A stretch of 44,540 nt of DNA from CAYVTV01 sp964526475 (lineage in GTDB: Bacteria > Bacteroidota > Bacteroidia > Bacteroidales > GCA-2748055): positions 1 to 44,540 of the forward strand of contig CAZGKF010000023.1 in assembly GCA_964526475.1 (NCBI GenBank). The letters are read 5' to 3'. Each line of letters begins with the position of its first letter. Positions within the stretch are counted from its first letter, which is position 1. The position numbers were made by a program, and so were the translations under genes. Below the pieces are notes generated by a model. The model had not been told where the DNA came from. It made no database searches and saw nothing but the letters and a program-made list of their open reading frames with translations. Shown in pieces: positions 8,371 to 17,121 of the stretch.

Positions 8371-9113
8371 TTGGGAACTGGCAAAGCTGAATAGCTCACC
8401 GCCAATGAATTAAAATTGCTGAGTCGTTTTTTAAGAAATCCATAAGCCGGTGAATCCGGACTATAAATGGTTAGCACTGCATATAATTCGGTGTCAGGGT
8501 ATTCTTCCGCTGTAATAATCCCATCACTATCAATATCCAGTACATTATCAAGGGGCTTGATAAAAGTATAAAATGTATTAGGTGCAACTGCCGTATTCCA
8601 GTCCCAATCATTCACCTTACTATGTGCTTTTGGTCCTGCACCGAAATACATACACTGAGGATCTAGTTTACTAATTTCTCCAGTTAACTCATAAATCCAT
8701 GGTTTACCGGGTTCAGGAGGTACTATATTAATCAGTTTCACTCCTGGCGTAGCAATATGCCGGATTTCGGGATCACCGGGAATGTTCCACCAGCCAAAAT
8801 GCAGGGTCATCGGTGAATCCCATGCTCTTTCCATCCGGCGGACTTCTAAATAGAGACTATAAATACCGGTTTTTAACAGGCTTTTGTCTCCTCCCTGGAG
8901 CCAGTCTGTAGGAATATCCGGATTTGTTTCTCTCATAGTATTAAAATTCCAGTCCTTATAGTCCTGCTGATCACCGCTGTGAACTATTTCACCTTCAAAA
9001 AGAATAAAGGACTGTGGCAGGTGAGTGAAGTTGCCTGCATCGGAATTTTTACCTTGCTGGCAACTTTGCAGGCCTACAAATCCTGCAATTGCAATTACAA
9101 ATAGCATTTTCAT
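8367..9113 (-). CDS. Lipoprotein of unknown function with one EF-hand loop
   Basis: A 248-residue lipoprotein (lipobox VGLQSC, Cys18). I do not recognise the family. It is rich in aromatic residues (LHFGWWNIPGD, VNDWDWNTAVAP) as secreted carbohydrate-binding proteins often are, and contains one canonical EF-hand calcium loop, DIDSDGIITAEE, at residues 193-204. The rest is probably all beta. It is the last gene of a leftward unit with the two propeller proteins (78 bases after 9192-10412), so it is likely expressed with them under site B. A calcium-dependent glycan-binding or accessory role is possible but unproven. Confidence 0.75.
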   Translation of the reverse strand: MKMLFVIAIAGFVGLQSCQQGKNSDAGNFTHLPQSFILFEGEIVHSGDQQDYKDWNFNTMRETNPDIPTDWLQGGDKSLLKTGIYSLYLEVRRMERAWDSPMTLHFGWWNIPGDPEIRHIATPGVKLINIVPPEPGKPWIYELTGEISKLDPQCMYFGAGPKAHSKVNDWDWNTAVAPNTFYTFIKPLDNVLDIDSDGIITAEEYPDTELYAVLTIYSPDSPAYGFLKKRLSNFNSLAVSYSALPVPK

Positions 9114-9191
9114 GATTAACTTTTCATTTATTTTTAAGATAGTTTAAATATCCTTGCAGATACATTTATACCATTTTTATTGTAAAACCAG

Positions 9192-10412
9192 TCATTTGCA
9201 TTCTCCAGCTTTATCTCCATCGTTCCTCCAGATGTAAAGATACTGGAAGTCTGACCAGCCAATATTAACAATCTCCGGTAAGCCATCACCATTCATATCA
9301 AATGCACGTGCTCCCAGATGGCTTTCAATGCCTTTATCAATAAAATGTTCAGTAAAGTTCCCGGATCCATCATTGGTGAATATCCTGAGTTTTCTTTCTG
9401 TTTCTGTTGGAGGATTCCCCCAGGTGGTATAGTGTTGCCCCAGAATGACATCTTTGATACCGTCATTGTTCATATCTGCCATATCCATACTATTACAGAG
9501 TTTCTGGATAACAATGGTGTGTCTTTTCCAATCAGGTTGATAAAAGTCTCCAGGAGCTTCGAACCAGTAAACTCCATCGTCTGTGCCGTTTGCAACAGCT
9601 ACCACTATATCCTTCCTCCCGTTTCCATTAACATCCGTAACCTGAAACCGGTCGGCCACCCATCCGGTAGTACCCACCTGATGATAGGTCCAGTCTTCAC
9701 TCCCATCACCGGGATTTTCATACCAGCCCACAGCATTTGGTCTTTCGCTTTTATTAATGCATCCTACTACATCGAGGGAACCATTTCCATTCATATCGGC
9801 AATTCCTATCCCTTCTTCAGAATTTGGAGAATCAATTATCCTGGTACGCGGCCAGTTACCCTCCTCAGGGTTTTCAGGGATTTCGAAATAATATACCCCT
9901 CTGGATCCCAGAAGTATCTCCGGTTTTCCTCCAGGCACAATCTGGGCGGTATTATAACCCTGAGTTGATGTGCCATGTGGTCCTTTGGGTATCTCGCCTA
10001 TCTTTGCCCTGACTGACCAGGAACTTCCCACTGCATCATCTGCTTCAAGCCAGTAAACATCGGGTAAGTGTAAAGCAATAATATCACCATACTTATCACC
10101 GTCAATGTCAATAATCAATACAGCATCTATTTCGGGAAATCCGGGCAGGGTGGATCTTTTCCATTGACCAGTCATATCTCCTTCAGGGTTCTTATAAAAG
10201 TATTTCCCGGAAACAATGTCTTTATATTTCTCATGGGTAAGATGCCCCGCATCAATGCCGAAAGTTGGAGGAGCCTCACGCTTATCATCAATAAGAATTC
10301 TCCGGAAATTAAAAAGCGTATCGGGATGATTTTGTGATGTACTGCCGGATAAAATGAGAGAGAGAATAACACATATTACCGCCAGTGTTAATGCATAAAA
10401 TTTTGTTTTCAT
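9192..10412 (-). CDS. Secreted seven-bladed VCBS/FG-GAP beta-propeller protein
   Basis: A 406-residue protein with an N-terminal hydrophobic signal (ALTLAVICVILSLILSG). About seven repeats carry the Asp-rich calcium loop of VCBS/FG-GAP blades: IDIDGDKYGDII, ADMNGNGSLDVV, TDVNGNGRKDIV, ADMNNDGIKDVI and FDMNGDGLPEIV are clear, and two N-terminal ones (GIDAGHLTHEKYKDIV and QIVPGGKPEILLG) are degenerate. Each blade ends in a YWLE / YWFEAPGD-type strand. It is a paralogue of the N-terminal propeller of its upstream neighbour (shared KDIVSGKYFYKNPEG region). No catalytic motif is evident. It could be a glycan-binding scaffold or an uncharacterised lyase fold. It lies 60 bases after the 10473-12257 gene. 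Confidence 0.85.
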   Translation of the reverse strand: MKTKFYALTLAVICVILSLILSGSTSQNHPDTLFNFRRILIDDKREAPPTFGIDAGHLTHEKYKDIVSGKYFYKNPEGDMTGQWKRSTLPGFPEIDAVLIIDIDGDKYGDIIALHLPDVYWLEADDAVGSSWSVRAKIGEIPKGPHGTSTQGYNTAQIVPGGKPEILLGSRGVYYFEIPENPEEGNWPRTRIIDSPNSEEGIGIADMNGNGSLDVVGCINKSERPNAVGWYENPGDGSEDWTYHQVGTTGWVADRFQVTDVNGNGRKDIVVAVANGTDDGVYWFEAPGDFYQPDWKRHTIVIQKLCNSMDMADMNNDGIKDVILGQHYTTWGNPPTETERKLRIFTNDGSGNFTEHFIDKGIESHLGARAFDMNGDGLPEIVNIGWSDFQYLYIWRNDGDKAGECK

Positions 10413-10472
10413 TTCCTGTAATTTAAATGGATACTCACTATAAATATTAATGTCTGATGTAATATCTCATTA

Positions 10473-12257
10473 TTATTTTCTGAACCTGTTTTCATCTATA
10501 TAATTTTCCCATCCCGGAAAGGTTTCTCCTTCGGCAAGTGCAACCAGTGAAAACCGTACTTTAAAAGGGTAAATAAAGTGCCGCTGTTCCCAGCAGCCTT
10601 TAGCTGCGGGCACCATGTCAGTGCAGTTTTTTCTGTTTCCACATCTTACAACTATTGCCATAAACCTGAAATTATTTATCTGACTGAAATCGCAAGGCTC
10701 ATCAGGGTTTAAACGCCACATTTCTGAAGGGATAACAAAATCGGTTGCAAGGTCAACACCATTAACATCTGTATGGGTTGAGCACATCTCCTTCCAGTTA
10801 CCGGGAGTGAAGCGGCCTTCCTTTACTTCCGACCAGATACAGAATTGCAGCTGGAAAGGTTCATCTGTCGGGTATTCAATTACTTCATACCTGGCATACA
10901 TGGTGCCATTGTAAAAATTAAAAGGGGAAGTCCAGTCATTACCCGCCACCAAAGATGGCTGGAACCGGTAAAATCCCCGGCTTGCCTCGGTAATTGTACA
11001 GGTATCATCATATACTACAAAACATGGCTTACCAATTTCCTGATTTTGTTTTGCATCATTCCTTAGTATTACCAATTTCCTGTTATCATCCCCTCCAAAA
11101 CCAACCAAATCCATATCATCATCACTGTCGAGATCGAATATTCTTACACCAGGAAATACATTAACTCCGGCATTTATCAATTCCATCCTGAAATTCCCAT
11201 TTCCATCATTTAAATAAACATATATGCCGGGATTGGAATCTTTAAAATCACTTAACGCAATATCAATCTTTCCATCACTATTTAAATCCCTTGTTTCAAA
11301 TGTATTAATTGAAAAGTGGTGGCCCAGGGTTTTTTTAGGCCACTTTTTTTTCAGGTTTCTATTTTCCGGCATTGAAAAAACCATCAAATCTGATAATGGT
11401 TTTGACCAGACTACAGATTTTTCCGCTACAATTATTTCCGGTTTCCCATTTCCATTTAAATCAACTGCCTTTATCCCACTGACAGGATTTTTAATTGTTC
11501 CGATACTCTTAAAAGACCATTTTTCATATTTTTTTCCTGGATTTTCAAACCAAACAAGGTCAAATTCCCCACTGCTTCCTCTATTAGAGGGTAAAGCACA
11601 TATTATATCCTGAAAGCCGTTGCCATTAATATCCGCAACATCAAAATCCGTCAATGTTCTGGTCTCTGCAATTAGAACAAATTCCCAAACCGATGAATCA
11701 GGAAATGCCGGAATTTCTGCTACATAAAGTCCTTCCCCGCCCATAATCAGCAACTCTGGCTTACCTCCCTTAAAAACATCAGCCATTGATCCGTAACCGG
11801 TTAAATGATCCGATTCCGGGATACTACCTGTTTTATACACATTGAACATCTTCTTGTATTGGTTGACAACCTCATACCAATATACATCTGACCCTGAAAC
11901 GGCAATGATATCGTCAATATCATCGTCATTGACATTTGTGAAAAACAAGCCTGATACTCCCGGTAAGAACTCAAAACGTTCCCAGTTTCCGGTCAGGCTG
12001 CCTCCAGGGTTTCGGTAATAATAATTCCCGGAAAGAATATCCTTATACCCATCCCGGTTCATGAAATGAGTCCGATAGCCATGTCTGCTTGCATCGCAGG
12101 CATCTGTACAAAGATACTCCTCTTTCATAAAATCATTTTCGATAAATTCTTTACGGTTTGCATCAACTAATATTTCTGTCCACTGGTCGATTTGTAATTG
12201 AGCATTCACCCGAATCAATAAACTCAGAATCAAAAATGTTAACAGAGTCCTTTTCAT
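10473..12257 (-). CDS. VCBS beta-propeller fused to a C-terminal domain of unknown function
   Basis: The frame is open to 12398, but the ATG at 12257 is preferred because it gives a signal peptide (MKRTLLTFLILSLLIRVNA) and a 594-residue protein. Residues ~30-410 form a seven-blade VCBS/FG-GAP propeller (ADINGNGFQDII, VDLNGNGKPEII, RDLNSDGKIDIA, FDLDSDDDMDLV are the clear calcium loops). Residues ~412-590 form a separate domain with conserved CIWSEVK, EMCSTHTD, ADRKN-like GNRKNCTD and GCWEQR, plainly homologous to the stand-alone protein at 18303-18926. I do not recognise that domain. The gene leads the leftward unit 12257-8367 and has a good promoter plus operator about 200 bases upstream (site B). 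Confidence 0.85.
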   Translation of the reverse strand: MKRTLLTFLILSLLIRVNAQLQIDQWTEILVDANRKEFIENDFMKEEYLCTDACDASRHGYRTHFMNRDGYKDILSGNYYYRNPGGSLTGNWERFEFLPGVSGLFFTNVNDDDIDDIIAVSGSDVYWYEVVNQYKKMFNVYKTGSIPESDHLTGYGSMADVFKGGKPELLIMGGEGLYVAEIPAFPDSSVWEFVLIAETRTLTDFDVADINGNGFQDIICALPSNRGSSGEFDLVWFENPGKKYEKWSFKSIGTIKNPVSGIKAVDLNGNGKPEIIVAEKSVVWSKPLSDLMVFSMPENRNLKKKWPKKTLGHHFSINTFETRDLNSDGKIDIALSDFKDSNPGIYVYLNDGNGNFRMELINAGVNVFPGVRIFDLDSDDDMDLVGFGGDDNRKLVILRNDAKQNQEIGKPCFVVYDDTCTITEASRGFYRFQPSLVAGNDWTSPFNFYNGTMYARYEVIEYPTDEPFQLQFCIWSEVKEGRFTPGNWKEMCSTHTDVNGVDLATDFVIPSEMWRLNPDEPCDFSQINNFRFMAIVVRCGNRKNCTDMVPAAKGCWEQRHFIYPFKVRFSLVALAEGETFPGWENYIDENRFRK

Positions 12258-12423
12258 TTGATTTATTTTAAAATAAACTACCTCACAGCAAAGCTGCCTG
12301 GGTATCAAAAAATATTTATTTATTCCCGATGCAGGTACCAGAATATTAACCTTATTTATCCCTATACCCTCCGTTATCGGGATTCGTTCAGCCTGCACAT
12401 TTCAATTCACTTTGTTTTTAAAA

Positions 12424-12469
12424 TTTGAGTTTGAAGAATAAATACTTATATTTAGTGCGTTAACGTTAT
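12424..12469 (+). promoter_or_regulatory. Operator site B with a possible rightward promoter
   Basis: GTGCGTTAACGTTAT occurs at 12455-12469 and is an exact match to the consensus. On the plus strand it is preceded by TATATTTA (12447-12454) and, 19 bases further up, TTTG (12424-12427), so the same operator could also control transcription toward the 13069 sulfatase. The leftward promoter on the other side is stronger by sequence. Confidence 0.6.
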
Positions 12470-12478
12470 TAGGTAAGG

Positions 12479-12512
12479 CAAATGTATAAAAAAATATGTA
12501 TAATCATTCAAA
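12479..12512 (-). promoter_or_regulatory. Leftward promoter of the propeller unit
   Basis: On the minus strand, TTTG (12509-12512) precedes TACATTTG (12479-12486) with 22 bases between; the second box is a perfect TAnnTTTG -7 element, while the spacing is slightly long. The CGTTAACG core follows 13 bases downstream, the same arrangement as at the SusC promoter, where the interval is 12. Confidence 0.6.
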
Positions 12513-12612
12513 CTAATTAATATAATTAAAGTTTCGCAGATGCTCAACTTGTTAAAAAATGAAAAAGAACCTTTAAAGCAATATTTTTGTTCTTACCTGA
12601 CCCACCCCCCAA

Positions 12613-12640
12613 CCCCCCTCCCTTTTTCAAAGGAGGGGGG
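12613..12640. terminator. GC-rich hairpin
   Basis: CCCCCCTCC (12613-12621) and GGAGGGGGG (12632-12640) form a perfect 9-bp stem with a 10-base loop. There is no T-run after it and no gene end nearby, so it may be an intergenic repeat hairpin rather than a true terminator. Confidence 0.4.
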
Positions 12641-12747
12641 CGGGCTGCATTGTTTCAATGCTATCAATGGCTTTCACTTATTTAAGGTAAATGCGTTTTT
12701 ATCTGATCATCTAAAAGCATTTATCACTTTACAGACATTCAAGCCTC

Positions 12748-12779
12748 TGAGGCTGTCTAAAAAGACTAATCATTGAATT
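12748..12779 (+). repeat. Half copy of the TGAGGCTGTCTAAAAAG element
   Basis: These 32 bases are identical to 17122-17153, the left half of an 89-base palindromic element. The right inverted arm is absent here, so this is a truncated or solo end. Confidence 0.75.
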
Positions 12780-12884
12780 TTTTTCTCCATTCATTCCTCA
12801 AAATGTTCAAGCTTAATACGATGAAATATTTCAAACTTTATATAGTGTCTCTAAGAAAATTCATAAATTGCCGAACCACACCCC

Positions 12885-13003
12885 TTTTATTCCCTTAAAG
12901 GGGAAGGCTAATCTACTGTGCGCTAAGGACTTCCCATTTAGGGGATTGAGGGGTGAGCGTTGGCATTTTGATATTTTTGATTGTTTTCTTATTGACTCCA
13001 AAT
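12885..13003 (+). repeat. Composite intergenic repeat, 3' part
   Basis: The stretch around GGGGTGAGCGTTGGCATTTT, followed by GATATTTTTGATTGTTTTC and TTATTGAC, recurs with few changes at about 37815-37862. Upstream of it, the CCCC/GGGG blocks and ctactgtgcgctaaggactt also have counterparts there (cccactgtacactatgtactt). Confidence 0.65.
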
Positions 13004-13068
13004 AAAAAACACAATCAGTTATTATTTTTTTATTATTTTATAAACGTTTTCGAGTAAAATCTCATATC

Positions 13069-14535
13069 ATGAATATAAAATACAAAATATTGCTTTTCAA
13101 TACCCTTCCTGTATTAATATTTGGATGTAAATTTTCCGAAAGGGAGTCGGCATCAAATTCTGCATCAGCTCCGCCGAATATAATATTAGTGGTATCAGAC
13201 GATCATGGTACGGATGCTTTAGGGTGTTATGGTAATCCGGTTGTTCGGACACCAAATCTCGACAAACTGGCATCCGAAGGGGTTCGCTTTACAAATGCAT
13301 ATTGTACCAGTGCCAGCTGCAGCGCCAGTCGTTCAGTAATACTTACCGGTTTGTTCAATCATGCAACCGGTCATTATGGGCATATGCACGATTACCATCA
13401 TTTCAGCACTTTCGATACCGTTCAATCCCTCCCCTTATACCTTGAGGCAGCAGGGTATTATACTGCAAGGATTGGAAAATACCACCTGGCTCCTGAAAGT
13501 GTTTATCATTTTAAGGAAGTTCTTGATTGTAACCCGAGAAGCACTATTGAAATGGCTGAAAAGACAAGAAGGGTTATGAAAAGAAAAGAACCGTTTTTCC
13601 TTTACTTTTGCTTTGACGATCCCCACAGGGACTACCCCTACAAAAAAGAACCATGGGATAGTCCCAATAATTTCGGCAACATTCCGGGAGGATACCCGGG
13701 AGAAGTTGTTATATCCTACTCACCTGATGAGGTCAGGGTTCCTGAATTTTTACCTGATACAAAAGAAACCAGACGGGAACTTGCTGAATATTACCAGTCG
13801 GTATCCCGCATTGACCAGGGAATTGGCCGGTTGATGGATATTTTGAAAGAAACGGGCAAAGAGGATAATACCATTATTATATATATCTCCGATAATGGGA
13901 TTGCTTTTGCAGGAGCAAAAACAACCACTTTCGATCCCGGAATCAGACTCCCCTGCATAATAAAAACACCCTGGATTAATAACCCCGGAATTATTAATAA
14001 TGCTATGATCTCTTGGGTGGACCTTACTCCTACTATCCTGGATTTTGCCGGAATGGATACAAACAATCTTTCATTTCACGGGAGATCATTCAGAGAAATA
14101 TTGGATGAGGAAAATCCTCAGGGATGGGATGATATCCATGCATCCCATACTTTTCACGAAATAACTATGTATTATCCCATGCGTGTTGTGCAGGACCGTA
14201 AGTACAAACTTATCTGGAATATCGCCTGGCAACTGCCTTACCCTTTTGCTTCCGATTTATGGGCTTCGTCAACATGGCAGGGTATATACAAAAGAAAGGA
14301 AATGCATTATGGAAAGAGAACCGTACAGTCATTTCTTCAAAGACCAGAGTTTGAATTATATGATATGATAAATGATCCTGACGAGATAATCAATCTTTCA
14401 GATAACCCGGATTATTCTCTTATACTGGATTCCATGAAACAAAGAATGAGAGAGTTTCAAATCCGCACACGCGATCCCTGGCTTATTATCTGGGATAATG
14501 AATCCATTTTTCAGGGCACAGGATTAAATCTATAA
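13069..14535 (+). CDS. Sulfamidase (N-sulfoglucosamine sulfohydrolase)-like S1 sulfatase
   Basis: A 488-residue lipoprotein (lipobox IFGC, Cys20). NIILVVSDDHGTDALGCYG provides Asp44/Asp45; the formylglycine motif is CSASR at Cys84 (Ala in place of Pro). The protein follows human sulfamidase (SGSH, S1_8 type) along its whole length: the HHFSTFDTVQSLPLYLEAAG stretch, IGKYHLAPESVYHF, FFLYFCFDDPHRDYP, YYQSVSRIDQGIGRLMDIL, ISDNGIAF, HEITMYYPMRVVQDRKYKL, and an ending of the RTRDPWLI type. SGSH removes N-sulfate; in marine bacteria related enzymes can act on other sulfate esters, so the linkage is open. It stands alone between the site B spacer and site C. Its 5' spacer is long, and a promoter within the last 70 bases is not obvious. 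Confidence 0.92.
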   Translation: MNIKYKILLFNTLPVLIFGCKFSERESASNSASAPPNIILVVSDDHGTDALGCYGNPVVRTPNLDKLASEGVRFTNAYCTSASCSASRSVILTGLFNHATGHYGHMHDYHHFSTFDTVQSLPLYLEAAGYYTARIGKYHLAPESVYHFKEVLDCNPRSTIEMAEKTRRVMKRKEPFFLYFCFDDPHRDYPYKKEPWDSPNNFGNIPGGYPGEVVISYSPDEVRVPEFLPDTKETRRELAEYYQSVSRIDQGIGRLMDILKETGKEDNTIIIYISDNGIAFAGAKTTTFDPGIRLPCIIKTPWINNPGIINNAMISWVDLTPTILDFAGMDTNNLSFHGRSFREILDEENPQGWDDIHASHTFHEITMYYPMRVVQDRKYKLIWNIAWQLPYPFASDLWASSTWQGIYKRKEMHYGKRTVQSFLQRPEFELYDMINDPDEIINLSDNPDYSLILDSMKQRMREFQIRTRDPWLIIWDNESIFQGTGLNL

Positions 14536-14601
14536 GCGATCATCGAACTCTCAAACAAATGAAAAAATGAAAGTGTTTTATAATGAATAATTAAGTTATT
14601 A

Positions 14602-14646
14602 TTTGAAATTATTAATATTTATTTTAGATTTGTGCGTTAACGTTAA
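14602..14646 (+). promoter_or_regulatory. Promoter with operator C
   Basis: TTTG (14602-14605), 19 bases, then TAGATTTG (14625-14632) is a textbook Bacteroidota promoter. GTGCGTTAACGTTAA (14632-14646) overlaps the last base of the -7 element, so a bound protein should block initiation. The downstream genes are 14962-21945. Confidence 0.75.
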
Positions 14647-14737
14647 TATAGGGAAAAATATTTTTTTATCGTCTGAATATTTCTAAAAAATTTTACCTAT
14701 TTATTCAATAAGAAAAACTTAAAATATTATATCTATG

Positions 14738-14884
14738 AGTCTGCTCCGAAAAGTAAATTCACCCCTACCTGCCAGCCGGCAGGCTGGATTCCCCTACTCG
14801 CCTTCGCGAAGCTTCAGCGAAGCAAGGAAGGGGACTTTAGTAAATTGCTCATTATTCAGCACTCTCCCTTTAAGGAGTCGGGGT
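14738..14884 (+). repeat. Composite intergenic repeat, copy 1
   Basis: It starts AGTCTGCTCCGAAAAGTAAA and is nearly identical to 37681-37735, including a CCTGCC-AGCC-GGCAGG hairpin. It then carries about 33 extra bases with an imperfect inverted repeat (TTCGCGAAGCTTCAGCGAAG) that copy 2 lacks, and rejoins it at GGGGACTTTAGTAAATTGCT. It sits between operator C and the gene it should control. Confidence 0.75.
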
Positions 14885-14961
14885 AAAACAATTGTGAACA
14901 GAATTTTTTACTTTTCAAAGTGGACGCATTTATTCACCAATTAACAAAAACAAATTGACCT

Positions 14962-15948
14962 ATGAAACTAAGTTTAGATGTTATTGGCTATGGAGGGTAT
15001 TTCACTGCACCGGGTGAAAAACTAAGCCTTGAAGAGGCGGTAAAAAGAGCCGCAAAAATGGGATATGATGCTGCCTGCATTTATGCCCACCGACCCATGG
15101 GGTTTCCTTTGGATCTGAATTCTGAAAGACGCAAAAAACTTATTGATCTTTACAGGGAACTTGATCTGGAGATGGGAGCTGTTGTTTGCTGTACCAACTT
15201 CATGAAGGGAAATCATGTACTGCTTTACCCCCAGGAAAAAGAAATCCTTTATGTTAAAGAATGTATTGAAATGGCAAAGGAATTAGGTTCTCCCATTGTA
15301 AGGGTGCTTTCCGCATTTTACGGCTATTTCCAGAATCCACATGCAGCTGAAGGCTATGGACTTCCAGCATTTGAATCCAGGTCACGCAGGGTTTCCCGGG
15401 GTGAAGACTGGCTGGAAGCATGGAATGATGTGAAGGAAGGACTGGCAGAAGTATCAAAATATGCAGAGGATTCGGGCATTCTTCTGGCACTTCAGACCCA
15501 TCCTGAAATACTGGGGAATAATGAGGAAGCTCTTGAAATGCTTGCCGAGATCGATAACCCCAACCTGAAGATTGGACTTGACTTACCTTTACTGGAATCT
15601 CAGGATAATGATTTCATAAGGAAAACGGTCCGCAGTATGAAAGACTATATGGTTTACTCACATACCATTTCACTGGTAACAAATTGCACTATAGGCGGTG
15701 CTCCCTATAGCTGGGAGGAAGTAGCACCCGGCTCGGAAAAAGATAACCTTCAATGGGAAGTATTTATACAGGCATTGAAAGAAAATGACTATAAAGGTTT
15801 ATTATCGGCTGAAATATGCTCACCGGTTATCGTGAAAGGGCATAAACTTGGAACCATCGAAACAATGGATGAAAGATATAATGAATCCAAAGTTTACCTG
15901 AAAGGCTTGTTACAAAAGTTTAATTGCTATAGTGGTCATAAAAAATAA
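14962..15948 (+). CDS. Sugar phosphate isomerase/epimerase-type TIM-barrel protein
   Basis: A 328-residue cytoplasmic protein without a signal peptide. It belongs to the AP-endonuclease-2-like TIM-barrel superfamily of sugar isomerases, epimerases and dehydratases: LSLEEAVKRAAKMGYDAACIY at the start, EMAKELGSPIVRVLSAFYGYF, LLALQTHPEILGNNEEALEM, NLKIGLDLPL and a C-terminal LLSAEIC. The metal-ligand positions normally Glu/Asp/His/Glu look partly altered (Gln-Thr-His instead of Glu-x-His in the fifth strand), so the reaction cannot be predicted. It is the first gene after promoter C, 11 bases before the propeller gene, so a cytoplasmic catabolic step is co-expressed with secreted proteins. Confidence 0.82.
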   Translation: MKLSLDVIGYGGYFTAPGEKLSLEEAVKRAAKMGYDAACIYAHRPMGFPLDLNSERRKKLIDLYRELDLEMGAVVCCTNFMKGNHVLLYPQEKEILYVKECIEMAKELGSPIVRVLSAFYGYFQNPHAAEGYGLPAFESRSRRVSRGEDWLEAWNDVKEGLAEVSKYAEDSGILLALQTHPEILGNNEEALEMLAEIDNPNLKIGLDLPLLESQDNDFIRKTVRSMKDYMVYSHTISLVTNCTIGGAPYSWEEVAPGSEKDNLQWEVFIQALKENDYKGLLSAEICSPVIVKGHKLGTIETMDERYNESKVYLKGLLQKFNCYSGHKK

Positions 15949-15959
15949 AAACTTACATT

Positions 15960-17078
15960 ATGAAAAAATCAAATCACATTTTGAATTTTATATCCATCCT
16001 TCTTCTGGGTGGTTGTATTTCTTTGTTTATTCTGCAAAGTTGCAATGATAAACCCCGCTTTACTGAAGTAATTTTAGATGACCAGGGACCCCGGAATGTT
16101 TGGATGAAAACATACGGAGATATAAATGGAAACGGTAAAATAGATGTCGTAGTCGGGGGAAGACATGAAGGCGGGATTGTTGCTTATATGGCTCCTGACT
16201 GGGAGAAAAAGATAATAAACGATTCCCTGTTGATCAAAACAGATGCTGAAATATGTGATCTGAATAATAATGGCATCCAGGATATTGTTGTAATTATTCA
16301 TAATGCTTTAATATGGCTTGAAGGACCCGACTGGAAATACCATCAGATTGATTCCATTGATCTTCACGATATTGAGGTTGCTGACTTTGATAGTGACGGG
16401 CTTATTGATATAATAGGACGTAACCAGGCTGAATGGGGAAGAGGTGATACACTGTTCTTTTTTCATCAGAAACCTATGGGCACATGGACAAAATATAAGA
16501 AGATAATAGTAAATGGAGAAGGTATAAAAGTAGCTGATGTTAATGATAATGGAAAACCAGATATTATAATTAACGAATACTGGCTGGAAAATAACGGGAA
16601 TATGGAAGAATGGGAGGAACATAAATTCACTGATTCATGGGACTGGCGTAATACCTATATTGATTTTGCTGATATAGACAATAATGGGAAGTCGGATATC
16701 ATATATTCTCCTGCAGAGCTTAAAGAACAATACTACCGCATTTCCTGGTTTGAACAGCCGGAAGATCCCACCTCGATCTGGAAAGAATATGTTATCGCTG
16801 ATTCTGTGGAAACGGTTATACATTTTATTGGTACCGCCGATTTCAACCTGAACGGAAAAATGGATATCATGACTGCCGACATGAAACAGGGTGCTTACCC
16901 ACAGGAAGTTGCAGTGTATTATAACCTTGGGAAAAACAGATGGAAGAAGGAAGTCATAAGTACAGAAGGGTCTCACAGTATGATCCTGTATGATTTTGAC
17001 GGGGATGGAGATATAGATGCCGTTGGGGCAAACCATCAGGAGAACATTGTAAAAATGTGGATTAACCAAACCAAATAA
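15960..17078 (+). CDS. Seven-bladed VCBS/FG-GAP propeller lipoprotein
   Basis: A 372-residue lipoprotein (lipobox ILQSC). Seven regular calcium-loop motifs spaced 40-55 residues apart define a complete propeller: GDINGNGKIDVV, CDLNNNGIQDIV, ADFDSDGLIDII, ADVNDNGKPDII, ADIDNNGKSDII, ADFNLNGKMDIM and YDFDGDGDIDAV. Nothing else is fused to it. It is related to the damaged propeller gene at 17295-18276 and more distantly to those at 9192 and 10473. A surface glycan-binding or lyase role is possible. It is in operon with the TIM-barrel gene; the palindromic element at 17122-17210 follows its stop by 43 bases and could form a transcript-end hairpin. Confidence 0.87.
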   Translation: MKKSNHILNFISILLLGGCISLFILQSCNDKPRFTEVILDDQGPRNVWMKTYGDINGNGKIDVVVGGRHEGGIVAYMAPDWEKKIINDSLLIKTDAEICDLNNNGIQDIVVIIHNALIWLEGPDWKYHQIDSIDLHDIEVADFDSDGLIDIIGRNQAEWGRGDTLFFFHQKPMGTWTKYKKIIVNGEGIKVADVNDNGKPDIIINEYWLENNGNMEEWEEHKFTDSWDWRNTYIDFADIDNNGKSDIIYSPAELKEQYYRISWFEQPEDPTSIWKEYVIADSVETVIHFIGTADFNLNGKMDIMTADMKQGAYPQEVAVYYNLGKNRWKKEVISTEGSHSMILYDFDGDGDIDAVGANHQENIVKMWINQTK

Positions 17079-17121
17079 GTATTGGTGATTGTAAAACAAA
17101 AACTTTGCGTTCATTGCCTAA

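Larger units (their letters stand above)
12258..13068. other. 811-base divergent spacer with operator B and repeats
   Basis: This long spacer separates the leftward propeller unit from the rightward sulfatase. It contains operator B with a promoter for each direction (12424-12512), a GC-rich hairpin (12613-12640), a 32-base copy of a dispersed element (12748-12779), and the 3' half of a composite repeat (about 12885-13000) that recurs at 37735-37865. A 78-codon plus-strand frame at 12540-12776 spans the hairpin and repeat and is not convincing as a gene. Confidence 0.6.
14536..14961. other. Spacer with promoter/operator C and a composite repeat
   Basis: This 426-base region starts with a promoter carrying operator C (14602-14646), then has an AT-rich stretch, then the composite repeat (14738-14884), and then the upstream region of the TIM-barrel gene. 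The open frame 14735-14944 lies in the repeat and reads as low-complexity protein, so I do not call it a gene. Confidence 0.6.

Noticed and set aside
9318..9968. 216-codon plus-strand gene
   Set aside because: It is antisense to the 9192-10412 propeller gene, whose repeat motifs are unmistakable.
12540..12776. Small protein of 78 codons
   Set aside because: It runs through a C/G-rich hairpin and the dispersed TGAGGCTGTCTAAAAAG element and shows no family features.
14735..14944. Small protein of 69 codons
   Set aside because: The frame lies inside a repeat that recurs at 37681-37865 and its product is low-complexity Ser/Arg/Pro.
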